The position numbers and the translations under genes are program-made. Source: Actinomyces israelii DSM 43320 (GTDB lineage Bacteria; Actinomycetota; Actinomycetes; Actinomycetales; Actinomycetaceae). Taken from it: a DNA stretch of 64,000 bases. Positions within the stretch are counted from its first letter, which is position 1; each line of letters opens with the position of its first letter. This document shows positions 17,254-26,271 of the stretch, piece by piece. The stretch is taken from positions 83,868 through 147,867 of the forward strand of contig NZ_JONS01000006.1 of the NCBI RefSeq assembly GCF_000711965.1. Direction: 5' to 3'. Under the pieces are notes generated by a model. That model searched no databases. It was given only the letters and a program-made list of their open reading frames with translations, and had not been told where the DNA came from.

Positions 17254-18564
17254 ATGCGCCTGACCGCCGACCTCAGGGACCTCGCCGCCGTCCCGGCCTT
17301 CCGCACTCTGCTCGGCGTCCGCCTCATCTCCCAGACCGGCGACGGGATGGTGCAGGCCGGGCTGGCGACGCTGTTCTTCTTCCGCCCCCAGAACATGACC
17401 GACGCGGCCGGCGTCGCCGCCGCGCTGATCGTTATGCTGCTGCCCTTCTCCGTCGTCGGCCCCTTCGTCGGGCCCTTCATCGACCGCTGGCGGCGCCGTC
17501 AGACCCTCCTGGTCGGCAACCTCGTGCGGGCCAGCCTGATCGCGGCCACCGCGCTGCACCTGGGCGCGGCAGGGATCGGGCCGCTCGTCTACGTCCTGGT
17601 CCTGGCGGCCCTGGGCGTCAACCGCTTCCTGCTGGCCGTGATGTCGGCCGGGCTGCCGCAGATCATCGGCCGCGAGCGGCTGCTGGTCGCCAACTCCATC
17701 GTGCCCACCCTGGGCGGCACGGCCACCGCGGCGGGCGCCGTCCTCGGCCTGGTCCTGCGCCTGGCGCTGCCGGCGGGCACCGCCCAGGACGCCGGCAGCC
17801 TCGTCGTCGCCGTCGGGCTGTACGCGCTCGCGGCCGGGGCCGTCACGCGCCTGGGCGGGAACGAGCTGGGGCCCGAGCGGATCGACCGCCGCACGGAGGT
17901 TGCGACGGCGCTAGCCGCGACCGCGGGCGACCTGGCCGCCGCCGTCCGCTACCTCGTGCGGCGCGGGACGCCCGGCCTGGCCCTGACCACCATGGCCCTG
18001 CACCGCTTCGTGTACGGCATGGAGCTGATCACGCTGATCCTCATGTCGCGCAACCTTCTCGCGGCGCCCGAGGACGCCGACGCCGGGCTGGAGGTCTTCG
18101 GTGCGCTCATGGGTGCGATGGTGGCCGGGCACGGCCTCGCCGTCGTGCTCACTCCCCTGGCCCGCGAGAGGGTGGCGCCGTCGGCCTGGATCGTCATGTG
18201 CCTGATCGGCGGGACCGCGGGCCAGCTCGTCCTCGTGGCCACGCACATGTGGGCCGCGGTGGCGGCGGGGATCTTCCTCTTCGGCGTCGGGGTGCAGGGC
18301 GCCAAGATCGCCGTGGACACGATTGTGCAGGCCGACACCGCCGACGCCTACCGCGGGCGCGCCTTCTCCATCTACGACGTCCTGTTCAACAGCGCCGAGT
18401 GCGCGGCGGCCGGAGCGGCCGTGCTGGTGATGCCCGCCGTCGGCTGGTCGCGGGGCGTGCAGGCGGCGCTGATCGCCTTCGTGTGGGCGGTCGCGCTGGT
18501 CTACCGCGGCCGGGTCGGGGCGCTGGGCGGCCGGCCCCGCCCGGTGGGCGGGCCCGGGGCGTGA
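17254..18564 (+). CDS. MFS transporter, probable exporter
   Basis: 436 aa with about 12 hydrophobic segments. The N-terminus FRTLLGVRLISQTGDGMVQAGLATLFFF and VGPFVGPFIDRWRRRQTLLVGN (the MFS 2-3 loop motif) resemble enterobactin-exporter-like and multidrug MFS proteins. The substrate is unknown. It has no obvious tie to the genes on either side; the FadR-type gene follows 193 bp later in the same direction. No strong ribosome site precedes the ATG at 17254. Confidence 0.85.
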   Translation: MRLTADLRDLAAVPAFRTLLGVRLISQTGDGMVQAGLATLFFFRPQNMTDAAGVAAALIVMLLPFSVVGPFVGPFIDRWRRRQTLLVGNLVRASLIAATALHLGAAGIGPLVYVLVLAALGVNRFLLAVMSAGLPQIIGRERLLVANSIVPTLGGTATAAGAVLGLVLRLALPAGTAQDAGSLVVAVGLYALAAGAVTRLGGNELGPERIDRRTEVATALAATAGDLAAAVRYLVRRGTPGLALTTMALHRFVYGMELITLILMSRNLLAAPEDADAGLEVFGALMGAMVAGHGLAVVLTPLARERVAPSAWIVMCLIGGTAGQLVLVATHMWAAVAAGIFLFGVGVQGAKIAVDTIVQADTADAYRGRAFSIYDVLFNSAECAAAGAAVLVMPAVGWSRGVQAALIAFVWAVALVYRGRVGALGGRPRPVGGPGA

Positions 18565-18757
18565 GGTCCGGCGGCGGTGAGGGCGGTCGGGGACGACGGC
18601 GGTTGTGAGGCGGTTATGAGATGCTGTTGTCTGAGAAGACGCCGCCCCAGCGCAGACCGAGTGCCGGCCTCCGCCGCATTCTCCTTCGCCGGGGCGCGTG
18701 TGTCCTGCGCGCGTCAGTACCCCGATACACCGCAGCGCCGAGTCCCAGGGAGGTCGG

Positions 18758-19480
18758 ATGGCCGTCGACATGGTCGCCGGAGCAGTGAAGAAGATCCTCG
18801 ACGCCGTCGTCAACGGCACGTTCGTCGAGGAGGAGCCGCTGCCCGCGGAGGCGGACCTGGCGCGCTTCCTCGACGTGTCGCGGCCGACTATGCGGGAGGC
18901 GGTCCGCACGCTGTCGCTGGGCGGCGTGCTCAATGTCGTGCACGGCCGAGGCACGTTCCTGCTGCCCCGGTTCCGCTGGAGCGAGCTGCGGTACCTGATG
19001 TACGTCTCGGCGCACGAGGGCAATGCCGTCGAGGTTGAGGTCCAGGTGCTGGGCGTGGAGGAGATGATCGAGGTGGGGGCGGTCCGCCTGGCGGTTCGCA
19101 ATCGCACCGAGGAGGACCTCGCCGAGATGCGGCGCAGCGTCGAGCAGTATGCGGTCGCGGACCGCGCCGACGACGTCCAGGCCCTGGTCGGTCTCGACTA
19201 CGCCTTCCACGATGTGATTCTGCGGACCGCCGGGAACCAGTTCGTCTCCTCGGCGGTGCACCCCTACCGGGACGCCCTGCTCGGGGTGCGGTTCCGCGCG
19301 ACTGAGTCCAAGGAGGTGCGCAGCCGTGTGGACGCCCAGCACAGGGAGATCCTGGCGGCGGTGGAGAACCAGGACGAGGACCTGGCGGTCTCGCTGATGC
19401 AGGCGCACATGGCGCAGACGCGCGAGGACATCCTCGCCGCCCGTCAGCGCCGCCCCGACGAGGTCTCGGAGAACCTGTAG
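18758..19480 (+). CDS. FadR/GntR-family regulator of the ureide locus
   Basis: 240 aa; the ATG at 18758 is chosen for the AGGGAGG upstream. GntR winged helix at about 10-75 (LPAEADLARFLDVSRPTMREAVRTL, VVHGRGTFLLP), then an FCD ligand domain (residues 90-230) with the metal-binding pattern DYAFHDVIL and HREILAAV. FCD regulators usually sense organic acids. Two identical-arm palindromes, at 19526 and 20362, bracket the following small gene and open the catabolic operon, so it most likely represses both. Confidence 0.92.
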   Translation: MAVDMVAGAVKKILDAVVNGTFVEEEPLPAEADLARFLDVSRPTMREAVRTLSLGGVLNVVHGRGTFLLPRFRWSELRYLMYVSAHEGNAVEVEVQVLGVEEMIEVGAVRLAVRNRTEEDLAEMRRSVEQYAVADRADDVQALVGLDYAFHDVILRTAGNQFVSSAVHPYRDALLGVRFRATESKEVRSRVDAQHREILAAVENQDEDLAVSLMQAHMAQTREDILAARQRRPDEVSENL

Positions 19481-19525
19481 GTGCCGAGGGCGCTGGTGCT
19501 GGCGCGCTCGTGATAGAAGCGACAT

Positions 19526-19543
19526 ACCTCAGTGCTCTGAGGT
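19526..19543. promoter_or_regulatory. FadR-type operator 1
   Basis: ACCTCAG-TGCT-CTGAGGT, a perfect 7-bp inverted repeat 100 bp upstream of the small membrane protein gene. The arms are identical to those of the site at 20362-20379. Confidence 0.8.
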
Positions 19544-19645
19544 GTTGTACGGTGAATGCAGGTCTGATTTGAAGGGTGCCACGCCACAGCCGTGCGGAGT
19601 GCGGCTGCGCTCCCGCACCTTCGTCCACGAAGAAAGCAAGGAACC

Positions 19646-19924
19646 ATGTCCGTCGTTGCCCTGGACGTCGCTACGCGCCGCCCCTCCTCCGCCCGTCTTC
19701 GCGCCGTCTCCTCGAAGAGCCCGACCGATGAGGCCCCCACCGTCGCATGGCAGACCGACGCCACCGTCGTCTCGGTCGCCCTGGCGGTGCTGGCCGTTCT
19801 CGGCATGTTCACGGTCTTCGCCGCCATCGCCGACTCGAAGCCGGTCGTAGTCGGCTGCGCCGTCGTCTCGGTGGTGGTCTCCGTTGCGACCGCGTTCTGG
19901 CAGCTGCGGCGCGCGGGGCTCTGA
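19646..19924 (+). CDS. Small two-helix membrane protein
   Basis: 92 aa from the ATG at 19646 with GCAAGGAA upstream. About 40 hydrophilic residues are followed by two hydrophobic segments (VVSVALAVLAVLGMFTVFAA and VVVGCAVVSVVVSVATAFW) with a short polar turn. I do not recognise a family. It lies between two FadR-type operators and so is probably co-regulated with the ureide genes. It could be a transporter accessory or a membrane anchor; no function is assigned. Confidence 0.7.
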   Translation: MSVVALDVATRRPSSARLRAVSSKSPTDEAPTVAWQTDATVVSVALAVLAVLGMFTVFAAIADSKPVVVGCAVVSVVVSVATAFWQLRRAGL

Positions 19925-20087
19925 GACCTGCGAAAAGCTCCGGCGCGGGCGGGTCGCGACACGCGCCCTCCGCCGAGGGCGGCGCCAGGAGGCGCCACCC
20001 TCGGCGCGTCTGCGGACTGTCTGCGCCCGCCGCGGGGCGACAGGTTGAGCCGGGCAAGCCCCGACGTTCACGGAGCTTCGTCGCGTG

Positions 20088-20148
20088 AACGCGCCTTTCT
20101 CCCGTCCTTCTGGGGGTAGACCCCAGAAGGACGGGAGAAAGGCGCGTT
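20088..20148. terminator. 28-bp perfect hairpin, candidate terminator
   Basis: The arms 20088-20115 and 20121-20148 (beginning AACGCGCCTTTCTCCCGTCC) are perfectly complementary with loop GTAGA. There is no T-tract, so it may work as a bidirectional or Rho-type roadblock rather than a classical terminator. It is a different sequence from the dispersed family. Confidence 0.6.
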
Positions 20149-20361
20149 AGTGCTGCGAGGGTGCGTTCACGTTCCGGCGCGTTCCGGCCCGCTCCGTGCG
20201 GGCGCCCGGGCCGCACGCCGGCGCGCAGCCCCACCGCCCGTCCCTCGCAGTCTCCGCCTCCCCTCTTCGCCGGGACCGGTCCGCGGTGACGGTGGGGACG
20301 GGCGCCTGGGAAATGTGATCTGGGTCTTGCCAAGAGCGCCGTGGTGAGGTTCAATTGAGAT

Positions 20362-20379
20362 ACCTCAGACCTCTGAGGT
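20362..20379. promoter_or_regulatory. FadR-type operator 2 (ureide operon)
   Basis: ACCTCAG-ACCT-CTGAGGT, same arms and spacing as operator 1. It lies 53 bp upstream of the first gene of the catabolic operon. Confidence 0.85.
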
Positions 20380-20432
20380 CTATGGACCGCAGCGCTGCGG
20401 CCCGAGCCGAACCTCATGTGGAGGAGCGCGGA

Positions 20433-21155
20433 ATGAAGATCCTCGCGGTGAACGTCAACACCACTCGGACGATGACCCACTCCATCGCCGAGGCGGCGCG
20501 CGCCGCCGCCCGGCCGGGCACCGAGATCGTCGAGCTCACGCCGAGCTTCGGGGCGGACTCGGTCGAGGGCAGCTTCGAGTCCTACCTGGCGGCGGTCGGC
20601 GTCATGGACGCCGTCGTCACCTATGACGGCGACTTCGACGCCGTCATCCAGGCCGGCTTCGGCGAGCACGGCAAGGAGGGGCTCATGGAGCTCCTCGACG
20701 TGCCCGTCGTCGATATCACCGAGGCGGCCGCCCACCTGGCCATGCTCATCGGCCACCGGTTCTCGGTGGTCACCACCCTGGACCGGACCGTTCCCGGGAT
20801 CGAGGACCGCCTGACGTGCTTCGGGCTGAGCGCGCACTGCGCCTCAGTGCGCTCCTCGGGGCTCGGCGTGCTGGAGCTCGAGGACGCCGGAGCCGCCCGC
20901 CGGGCGGTGGCCGCGCAGGCGCGGCAGGCGGTCGAGGCGGACCGCGCCGAGGTCATTGTCCTCGGCTGCGGGGGCATGGCCGGGCTGGACGCCCAGCTGA
21001 CCGCCGACCTCGGTGTCCCCGTCGTCGAGGGCGTCACCGCCGCGGTCAAGCTCGCCGAGGGCCTGGGCGACCTGCGCCTGAGCACGTCCAAGGTCCGCGC
21101 CTTCGCCCCTCCGCGCCCCAAGAGGGTCAGCGGCTGGCCGCTGTCCGCGCGCTGA
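20433..21155 (+). CDS. Asp/Glu/hydantoin racemase-family protein
   Basis: 240 aa; ATG at 20433 with GAGGAG upstream. Resembles allantoin racemase: MKILAVNVNTTRTMT at the start, FSVVTTLDRT in the middle, VLGCGGMAGL with Cys179, and a GLGDLRLSTSK end. These enzymes need two cysteines. Here the first site reads AGFGEHG where family members have CFGDPG, so Gly75 replaces the cysteine. It may be a racemase of unusual mechanism or catalyse another step of ureide breakdown. First gene of the operon, 63 bp before the carbamate kinase. Confidence 0.85.
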   Translation: MKILAVNVNTTRTMTHSIAEAARAAARPGTEIVELTPSFGADSVEGSFESYLAAVGVMDAVVTYDGDFDAVIQAGFGEHGKEGLMELLDVPVVDITEAAAHLAMLIGHRFSVVTTLDRTVPGIEDRLTCFGLSAHCASVRSSGLGVLELEDAGAARRAVAAQARQAVEADRAEVIVLGCGGMAGLDAQLTADLGVPVVEGVTAAVKLAEGLGDLRLSTSKVRAFAPPRPKRVSGWPLSAR

Positions 21156-21218
21156 GCCCCGGCCCCGCCGGCCCTCGTCGAACCCCCACCACCCACCGCC
21201 CTCGCCGGAAGGACACTC

Positions 21219-22160
21219 GTGATCACCAAGGGAATCGTCGTTGCCGTGGGCGGCAACGCACTCATCAAGGACAAGCACCGGATCTCCGTGAAGAGCCAGG
21301 GCGCGGCCGTCCTGGAGTCCTCGCAGCGCATTGCCGCGCTCGTCGACGCCGGATACACCCCGGTCGTCACCCACGGCAACGGGCCGCAGGTCGGTTTCCT
21401 CCTGCGCCGCGCCGAGCTGGCGGTCGGCGAGCTCCCCCCGCTGCCCCTCGACGTGCTCGGCGCGGACACGCAGGGAGCCACCGGGTACCTGTTCGCCAGG
21501 AGCCTGAGGGGCTGTCTCGCCGAGCGGGGCATCGACCGCCAGGTCGTCGCCGTCGTCACCCAGAGCCTTGTCGACCCCGACGACCCCGCCTTCGCCGAGC
21601 CCAGCAAGCCGATCGGCTCCTTCATGGACGAGGCCGAGGCCCGCGAGCACGAGCAGAGGGACGGCTGGGTCCTGCGCGAGGACTCCGGGCGCGGGTGGCG
21701 GCGGGTCGTCGCATCCCCGCAGCCCCTCGACATCCTCGAGCGTCGCGTCATCGGCTCGCTGGTCGACTCCGGCTGCGTCGTCGTCGCCTGCGGTGGCGGG
21801 GGCATCCCGGTGCGTCGCGAGGGCGCCGGCTACGTCGGCGTCGAGGCGGTCATTGATAAGGACTTCGCCTCGGCGCTGCTGGCCAACCAGCTGGGCGTCG
21901 AGGACTTCGCCATCTGCACCGCCGTCGACGCCGTCAGCCTCGGCTACAACACCCCCGCGCAGGTCGACCTGCGCGAGCTGACCATCCAGGAGGCGGAGAG
22001 GCACCTGGCCGAGGGGCAGTTCGGCAAGGGTTCCATGGCCCCCAAGATCCAGGCGGCCATCAGCTTCCTGCGCAATGGCGGCCGCAGGGTCGTCATCACG
22101 TCCCTGGCAAGGCTTCGGGACGCCGTCGACGGCAGGGCCGGCACCGTCATCACCCGCTGA
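21219..22160 (+). CDS. arcC: Carbamate kinase
   Basis: 313 aa, GTG start at 21219 with GGAAGGA upstream. Transfers phosphate from carbamoyl phosphate to ADP, giving ATP plus carbamate. Motifs: VAVGGNALI, THGNGPQVG, VVACGGGGIPV and the lysine in VIDKDFASALLA. There is no arginine deiminase in the window, so the kinase probably draws carbamoyl phosphate from the ATCase-like enzyme at 25220. It sits between the racemase-like gene and an NCS1 permease. Confidence 0.95.
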   Translation: MITKGIVVAVGGNALIKDKHRISVKSQGAAVLESSQRIAALVDAGYTPVVTHGNGPQVGFLLRRAELAVGELPPLPLDVLGADTQGATGYLFARSLRGCLAERGIDRQVVAVVTQSLVDPDDPAFAEPSKPIGSFMDEAEAREHEQRDGWVLREDSGRGWRRVVASPQPLDILERRVIGSLVDSGCVVVACGGGGIPVRREGAGYVGVEAVIDKDFASALLANQLGVEDFAICTAVDAVSLGYNTPAQVDLRELTIQEAERHLAEGQFGKGSMAPKIQAAISFLRNGGRRVVITSLARLRDAVDGRAGTVITR

Positions 22161-22212
22161 TCATCCCCGCGCGCCGGGCGAGGGAGCCCGGTCCTCACCC
22201 ACAGGAGAACCC

Positions 22213-23721
22213 ATGACCGCACAAACGCAAGGCCGACCGCCGATGGTCCCCGAACCGGCCGCCGGCATCGACCCCCGCCTCATCAATGACGACCTCGCCC
22301 CCGCCAGGAGCCGGGACTGGGGATTCTTCTCCCTGTTCGCCATGTGGATGAGCGACATCCACTCCATCGGCGGCTACACCTTCGCCGCGGGCCTGTTCGC
22401 CCTCGGGCTCGGCGCCGCGCACGTCTTCGCCTCGCTGAGCATCGGCATCATCATTGTCTTCCTCCTGATGAACCTGGTGGGGTTCGCCGGGCAGAGGACG
22501 GGCCTGTGCTACCCGGTGCTCGCCCGCATCACCTTCGGCACGATCGGCTCGAACCTGCCCGCGCTGCTGCGCGGCTTCGTCGCCATCTGCTGGTACGGCA
22601 TCCAGACGTGGCTGGCCTCCAGGGCCGTCATCGTGCTCGTCGCCGGCCTGTGGCCGGGCGTCGTCGAGATCGGCCGGACCCGCCTCCTCGGGGAGAGCCT
22701 GCTCGGCTGGGCGGCGTTCATCCTCATGTGGGCGCTCCAGCTGCTCCTGCTGCGCAAGGGCATGGAGACCATCCGCAAGTTCCAGGACTGGGCCGGCCCG
22801 GCGGTGTGGGTCGTCATGCTCATCCTGACCGTCTACGTCCTCAAGCTCGCCGGCTGGCACGTCTCCTTCGACCTCGCCACCGCCCCCTCCCAGTGGGGCA
22901 CCGCCCACGCGGTCCTGGCCGCCATCTCCCTGACCGTGGCCTACTTCGCCACACTCATGCTCAACTTCTGCGACTTCTCGCGGTTCTCCCCGACCCGCAG
23001 GGCGGTGTGGCTGGCGAACCTGTGGGGGCTGCCGGTCAACTTCATCGCCTTCTCGGTCGTCTCCGTGCTCGTCACGGCGGGCTCGATGCAGATCTACGGC
23101 GAGTACATCTTCGACCCCGTCGACCTGGTGGCCCGCCTCGACCACCCCGTCGCCATTGTGCTCGGGGCCGTGACCTTCACCGTGGCCACCCTGGGCATCA
23201 ACGTCGTGGCGAACTTCGTGTCCCCGGCCTACGACCTCGCCAACGCCTGGCCGGAGAAGATCAGCTTCCAGCGCGGCGGCCTCATCTCCGCCTGCATCGC
23301 CCTGGTGATGACGCCGTGGAACCTGTTCAACAGCCCCTTCATCATCAACGTGTTCCTCGCCGCCCTCGGCGCCGTCCTCGGACCCCTGTTCGGCATTATC
23401 ATCGCCGACTACTTCATTCTGCGCAGGCAGCTGGTCCAGGTCTCCGAGCTGTTCAGGGCGCGGGGGGAGCACGCCTTCGACAACGGCTGGAACATGCGCG
23501 CCGTGTGGGCCTTCATCATCGCCTCGATCCCCTCGATCCTGGTCGCCGTCGTGCAGGTCGACTTCTGCAGGTTCCTCAGCCCCTTCTCCTGGTTCATCGG
23601 GGCCGGGCTCGGCCTGATCGCCCACCTGGCCATCTCGCGCAACGACCCCCATATCGCCCGGGCCCTGGAGAAGGCGGCGGCGGTGGACCTCGACGCCGAC
23701 CGCGACTCGGTCGCGCGCTGA
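22213..23721 (+). CDS. NCS1 family permease (allantoin/nucleobase type)
   Basis: 502 aa; ATG at 22213 with AGGAGA upstream. About 12 hydrophobic segments. NCS1 signatures: LINDDLAPARSRDWGFFSLFAMWMSDIHS at the N-terminus (key residues N and D of NDDLAP), GTIGSNLPALLRGFVAICWYG, LMLNFCDFSRF and FGIIIADYF. The family moves cytosine, uracil, hydantoins or allantoin with H+ or Na+. Given the neighbours, allantoin is the best guess. A second, diverged paralogue lies at 31724. Confidence 0.92.
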   Translation: MTAQTQGRPPMVPEPAAGIDPRLINDDLAPARSRDWGFFSLFAMWMSDIHSIGGYTFAAGLFALGLGAAHVFASLSIGIIIVFLLMNLVGFAGQRTGLCYPVLARITFGTIGSNLPALLRGFVAICWYGIQTWLASRAVIVLVAGLWPGVVEIGRTRLLGESLLGWAAFILMWALQLLLLRKGMETIRKFQDWAGPAVWVVMLILTVYVLKLAGWHVSFDLATAPSQWGTAHAVLAAISLTVAYFATLMLNFCDFSRFSPTRRAVWLANLWGLPVNFIAFSVVSVLVTAGSMQIYGEYIFDPVDLVARLDHPVAIVLGAVTFTVATLGINVVANFVSPAYDLANAWPEKISFQRGGLISACIALVMTPWNLFNSPFIINVFLAALGAVLGPLFGIIIADYFILRRQLVQVSELFRARGEHAFDNGWNMRAVWAFIIASIPSILVAVVQVDFCRFLSPFSWFIGAGLGLIAHLAISRNDPHIARALEKAAAVDLDADRDSVAR

Positions 23722-23779
23722 GCCGCACCCGCGCCACCGCACCACTTCACAGACGACATCACGAGGACGTGAGGAAGCC

Positions 23780-25135
23780 ATGACCGCAGACACCCGCAAC
23801 ACCCGCGAGACCCACCAGCTCGTCCTGCGCGCCCGGCGCGCGGTCCTCCCCGACGGGACGCGCCCGGCCACCGTCGTCGTCGACGACGGGCGCATTACCG
23901 CCCTGCTCGGCCCCGGGGCCGACGTCAGCGCCCGCGAGGAGATCGTCGTCCCCGACGACCAGGTCCTCATGCCCGGGCTCGTCGACTCCCACGTGCACGT
24001 CAACGAGCCCGGCCGCACCGCCTGGGAGGGCTACGAGAGCGCCACCCGGGCGGCCCTGGCCGGGGGCATCACCACCATCATCGACATGCCGCTGAACTCG
24101 AGCCCGCCCACGACGACGGTCGCCGGCCTCGAGGCCAAGGAGGAGGCCGCCCGGGGCCTGCTCTCGGTCGACGTCGGCCTCTGGGGAGGCGCCGTCCCGG
24201 GCAATATCGACCAGATGGCGCCCCTGTGGGACCGGGGCGTCTTCGGGTTCAAGTGCTTCACCGCCCACTCGGGCCTCGACGAGTACGGCTACCTCGGCTA
24301 CGACGGCGTCAGGGAGGTCCTCGCCGAGCTCGCCGCGCTCGACGCCGTGCTCATCGTCCACGCCGAGGACGCCCGCATCCTGGCCGAGGCGCCCCAGGGC
24401 ATCACCGACCGGTACGCCACCTTCCTGGCCTCCCGGCCCCGCGCCGCGGAGAACACCGCCATCGAGCAGGTCCTCGTCGCCGCACGCGAGACCGGCGCCC
24501 GGGTCCACATCCTCCACCTGTCCTCCTCCGAGGCCCTGCCCGCCATCCGCGCCGCCAAGCGCGACGGCGTCAGGGTCACCGTCGAGACCTGCCCGCACTA
24601 CCTCACCTTCGCCTCCGAGCTCATCCCCGACGGCGCCACCGAGTACAAGTGCTGCCCGCCGCTGCGCGAGGAGGACAACCGCCGGGCCCTGTGGGAGGGC
24701 CTGAAGGACGGCACCATCGACCACATCGCCTCCGACCACTCGCCGTGCACCATCGACCTCAAGTGCAAGGACACCGGCGACTTCGGCAGGGCCTGGGGAG
24801 GCATCGCCTCCGTCCAGCTCGGGCTGCCGGCGGTGTGGAGCGCCGGCGAAGAGCTCGGCATCGACCTGGGCGACATCGCCCGGTGGTTCGCCGCGAACCC
24901 CTGCGCGAGCTTCCGCATCCCCGGCAAGGGCGCCATCGCCGTCGGGAGCGACGCCGACTTCGCCGTGGTCGCTCCCGAGGAGACCTTCGTCGTCGATGTC
25001 GAGTCCCTGGAGCACAAGAACAAGATCTCGCCCTACCAGGGGCGCGTCCTGCGCGGCGTCGTCAAGCGGACCGTGCTGCGGGGGCGGACCGTCGACCGCG
25101 ACTCCAAGGCCGGCCGCATGATCCGCCGCCCCTGA
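23780..25135 (+). CDS. allB: Allantoinase
   Basis: 451 aa. Cyclic amidohydrolase with the binuclear metal set: HVHVNEPG (His71, His73), the carbamylated lysine in FGFKCF (Lys158), a His in VHAED, a His in HILHLSS and the Asp in ASDHSPC. The segment DMPLNSSPPTTT is characteristic of allantoinases rather than dihydroorotases or hydantoinases. It hydrolyses allantoin to allantoate. Gene position between an NCS1 permease and a carbamoyltransferase supports a ureide role. A related hydantoinase activity cannot be excluded. Confidence 0.9.
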   Translation: MTADTRNTRETHQLVLRARRAVLPDGTRPATVVVDDGRITALLGPGADVSAREEIVVPDDQVLMPGLVDSHVHVNEPGRTAWEGYESATRAALAGGITTIIDMPLNSSPPTTTVAGLEAKEEAARGLLSVDVGLWGGAVPGNIDQMAPLWDRGVFGFKCFTAHSGLDEYGYLGYDGVREVLAELAALDAVLIVHAEDARILAEAPQGITDRYATFLASRPRAAENTAIEQVLVAARETGARVHILHLSSSEALPAIRAAKRDGVRVTVETCPHYLTFASELIPDGATEYKCCPPLREEDNRRALWEGLKDGTIDHIASDHSPCTIDLKCKDTGDFGRAWGGIASVQLGLPAVWSAGEELGIDLGDIARWFAANPCASFRIPGKGAIAVGSDADFAVVAPEETFVVDVESLEHKNKISPYQGRVLRGVVKRTVLRGRTVDRDSKAGRMIRRP

Positions 25136-25150
25136 CCCGGGCGGCGGCCC

Positions 25151-25173
25151 TGGGGCCCCGCTCCGGGGCCCCA
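25151..25173. other. Intra-operon hairpin
   Basis: TGGGGCCCCG and CGGGGCCCCA pair over 10 bp with loop CTC, in the gap between allB and the carbamoyltransferase gene. Possibly a processing or stability element. Confidence 0.5.
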
Positions 25174-25219
25174 CCCGTCCCGCACCTTCACCACCACCCC
25201 ATCTCGAAGGAGAGACACC

Positions 25220-26215
25220 ATGTCTGAGTACATGCGCTCGATGAAGGGCCTGGTCGACGCCGTCGACCACGTCGGCAAGGACTTCATCTCGATCACCGAC
25301 ATGACCAACGACCAGCTCTACTCGCTGTTCGAGCTCGGCAAGAACCTGGAGCTGTTCAACCGCTCGAGGGTCGACCTGCTCGGCGACCGGATGCTCGCCC
25401 TCATGTTCTTCCAGCCCTCGACCCGCACCCGCATGAGCTTCCAGACCGCCATGGAGCGCCTGGGCGGCCACGTCATCGTCGAGGCCAACCCCAAGGTCAC
25501 CTCCTCGGTGGCCAAGGAGGAGAGCATCGAGGACACCATGCGCTGCGTCTCGCAGTACGCCAACCTCATGGTCATCCGCCACTACGACGCCGAGGAGGCC
25601 CGCCGCGGCGCCCGGGCCGCCGAGTGCCCGGTCATCAACGGCGGCTGGGGACACTGGGAGCACCCCACCCAGGCCCTGCTCGACCTGTACACCATGTGGC
25701 GCCGCTTCGGGCGGATCGAGGGCCTCAACGTCGCCGTCGTCTCCCCCGACATGATCGAGGCCCGCACCGGCCACTCCATGGCCGCCGGCCTGGCCCGCTT
25801 CGGCGCCAACGTCACCATCTGCTCCGACTCCGACCGCCGCACCCCCGCCGAGGTCAGGGAGCGGATCCTCTCCCACGGCGAGGTCAGCCTCAAGGAGGAG
25901 TTCGACTTCGAGCAGGACACCTTCAACGAGTTCATCCGCACCCAGGACCTCATCTACCTGCCCGGCTGCTCCGCACCCGCCGGCGCCAAGGCCGAGGAGT
26001 TCAAGACCCTCATGGACCGCTACCTCGTGCGCTACGAGACGCTCCAGGAGGAGGCCGCCAAGGGACACCAGATCTACGTCACGCACACCCTGCCGCGCCG
26101 CGCCGGCGAGATGGACCTGCGGATCGACGACACCCCGCACCAGCTCTACTTCCGGGCGATCCTCCAGTCCGTCTCGATCCGCATGGCCCTGGTCACCGCG
26201 ATCCTCGGCCTGTGA
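25220..26215 (+). CDS. ATCase/OTCase-family carbamoyltransferase
   Basis: 331 aa; ATG at 25220 with AAGGAGAGA upstream. Carbamoyl-phosphate-binding motif QPSTRTR (residues 65-71) and HPTQALLDLYT (from His148) match aspartate/ornithine transcarbamoylases. However, the later substrate loop (YLPGCSAPAGAKAEEF) is not the usual aspartate- or ornithine-binding sequence, and no pyr or arg genes are nearby. With allantoinase and carbamate kinase in the same operon, the likely direction is phosphorolysis of a ureido compound to carbamoyl phosphate. The acceptor or donor is unknown. Confidence 0.85.
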   Translation: MSEYMRSMKGLVDAVDHVGKDFISITDMTNDQLYSLFELGKNLELFNRSRVDLLGDRMLALMFFQPSTRTRMSFQTAMERLGGHVIVEANPKVTSSVAKEESIEDTMRCVSQYANLMVIRHYDAEEARRGARAAECPVINGGWGHWEHPTQALLDLYTMWRRFGRIEGLNVAVVSPDMIEARTGHSMAAGLARFGANVTICSDSDRRTPAEVRERILSHGEVSLKEEFDFEQDTFNEFIRTQDLIYLPGCSAPAGAKAEEFKTLMDRYLVRYETLQEEAAKGHQIYVTHTLPRRAGEMDLRIDDTPHQLYFRAILQSVSIRMALVTAILGL

Positions 26216-26271
26216 GCGCACCGGCGGCAACCGCATTACAACCCAGCACCGCAAGAGAAAGGACCTGCACC

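Larger units (their letters stand above)
19925..20432. other. Intergenic region with long hairpin and operator 2
   Basis: 508 bp without a supported gene. It holds a 28-bp perfect hairpin (20088-20148) and FadR-type operator 2 (20362-20379). The operator is 53 bp before the racemase-like start codon. Confidence 0.7.
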
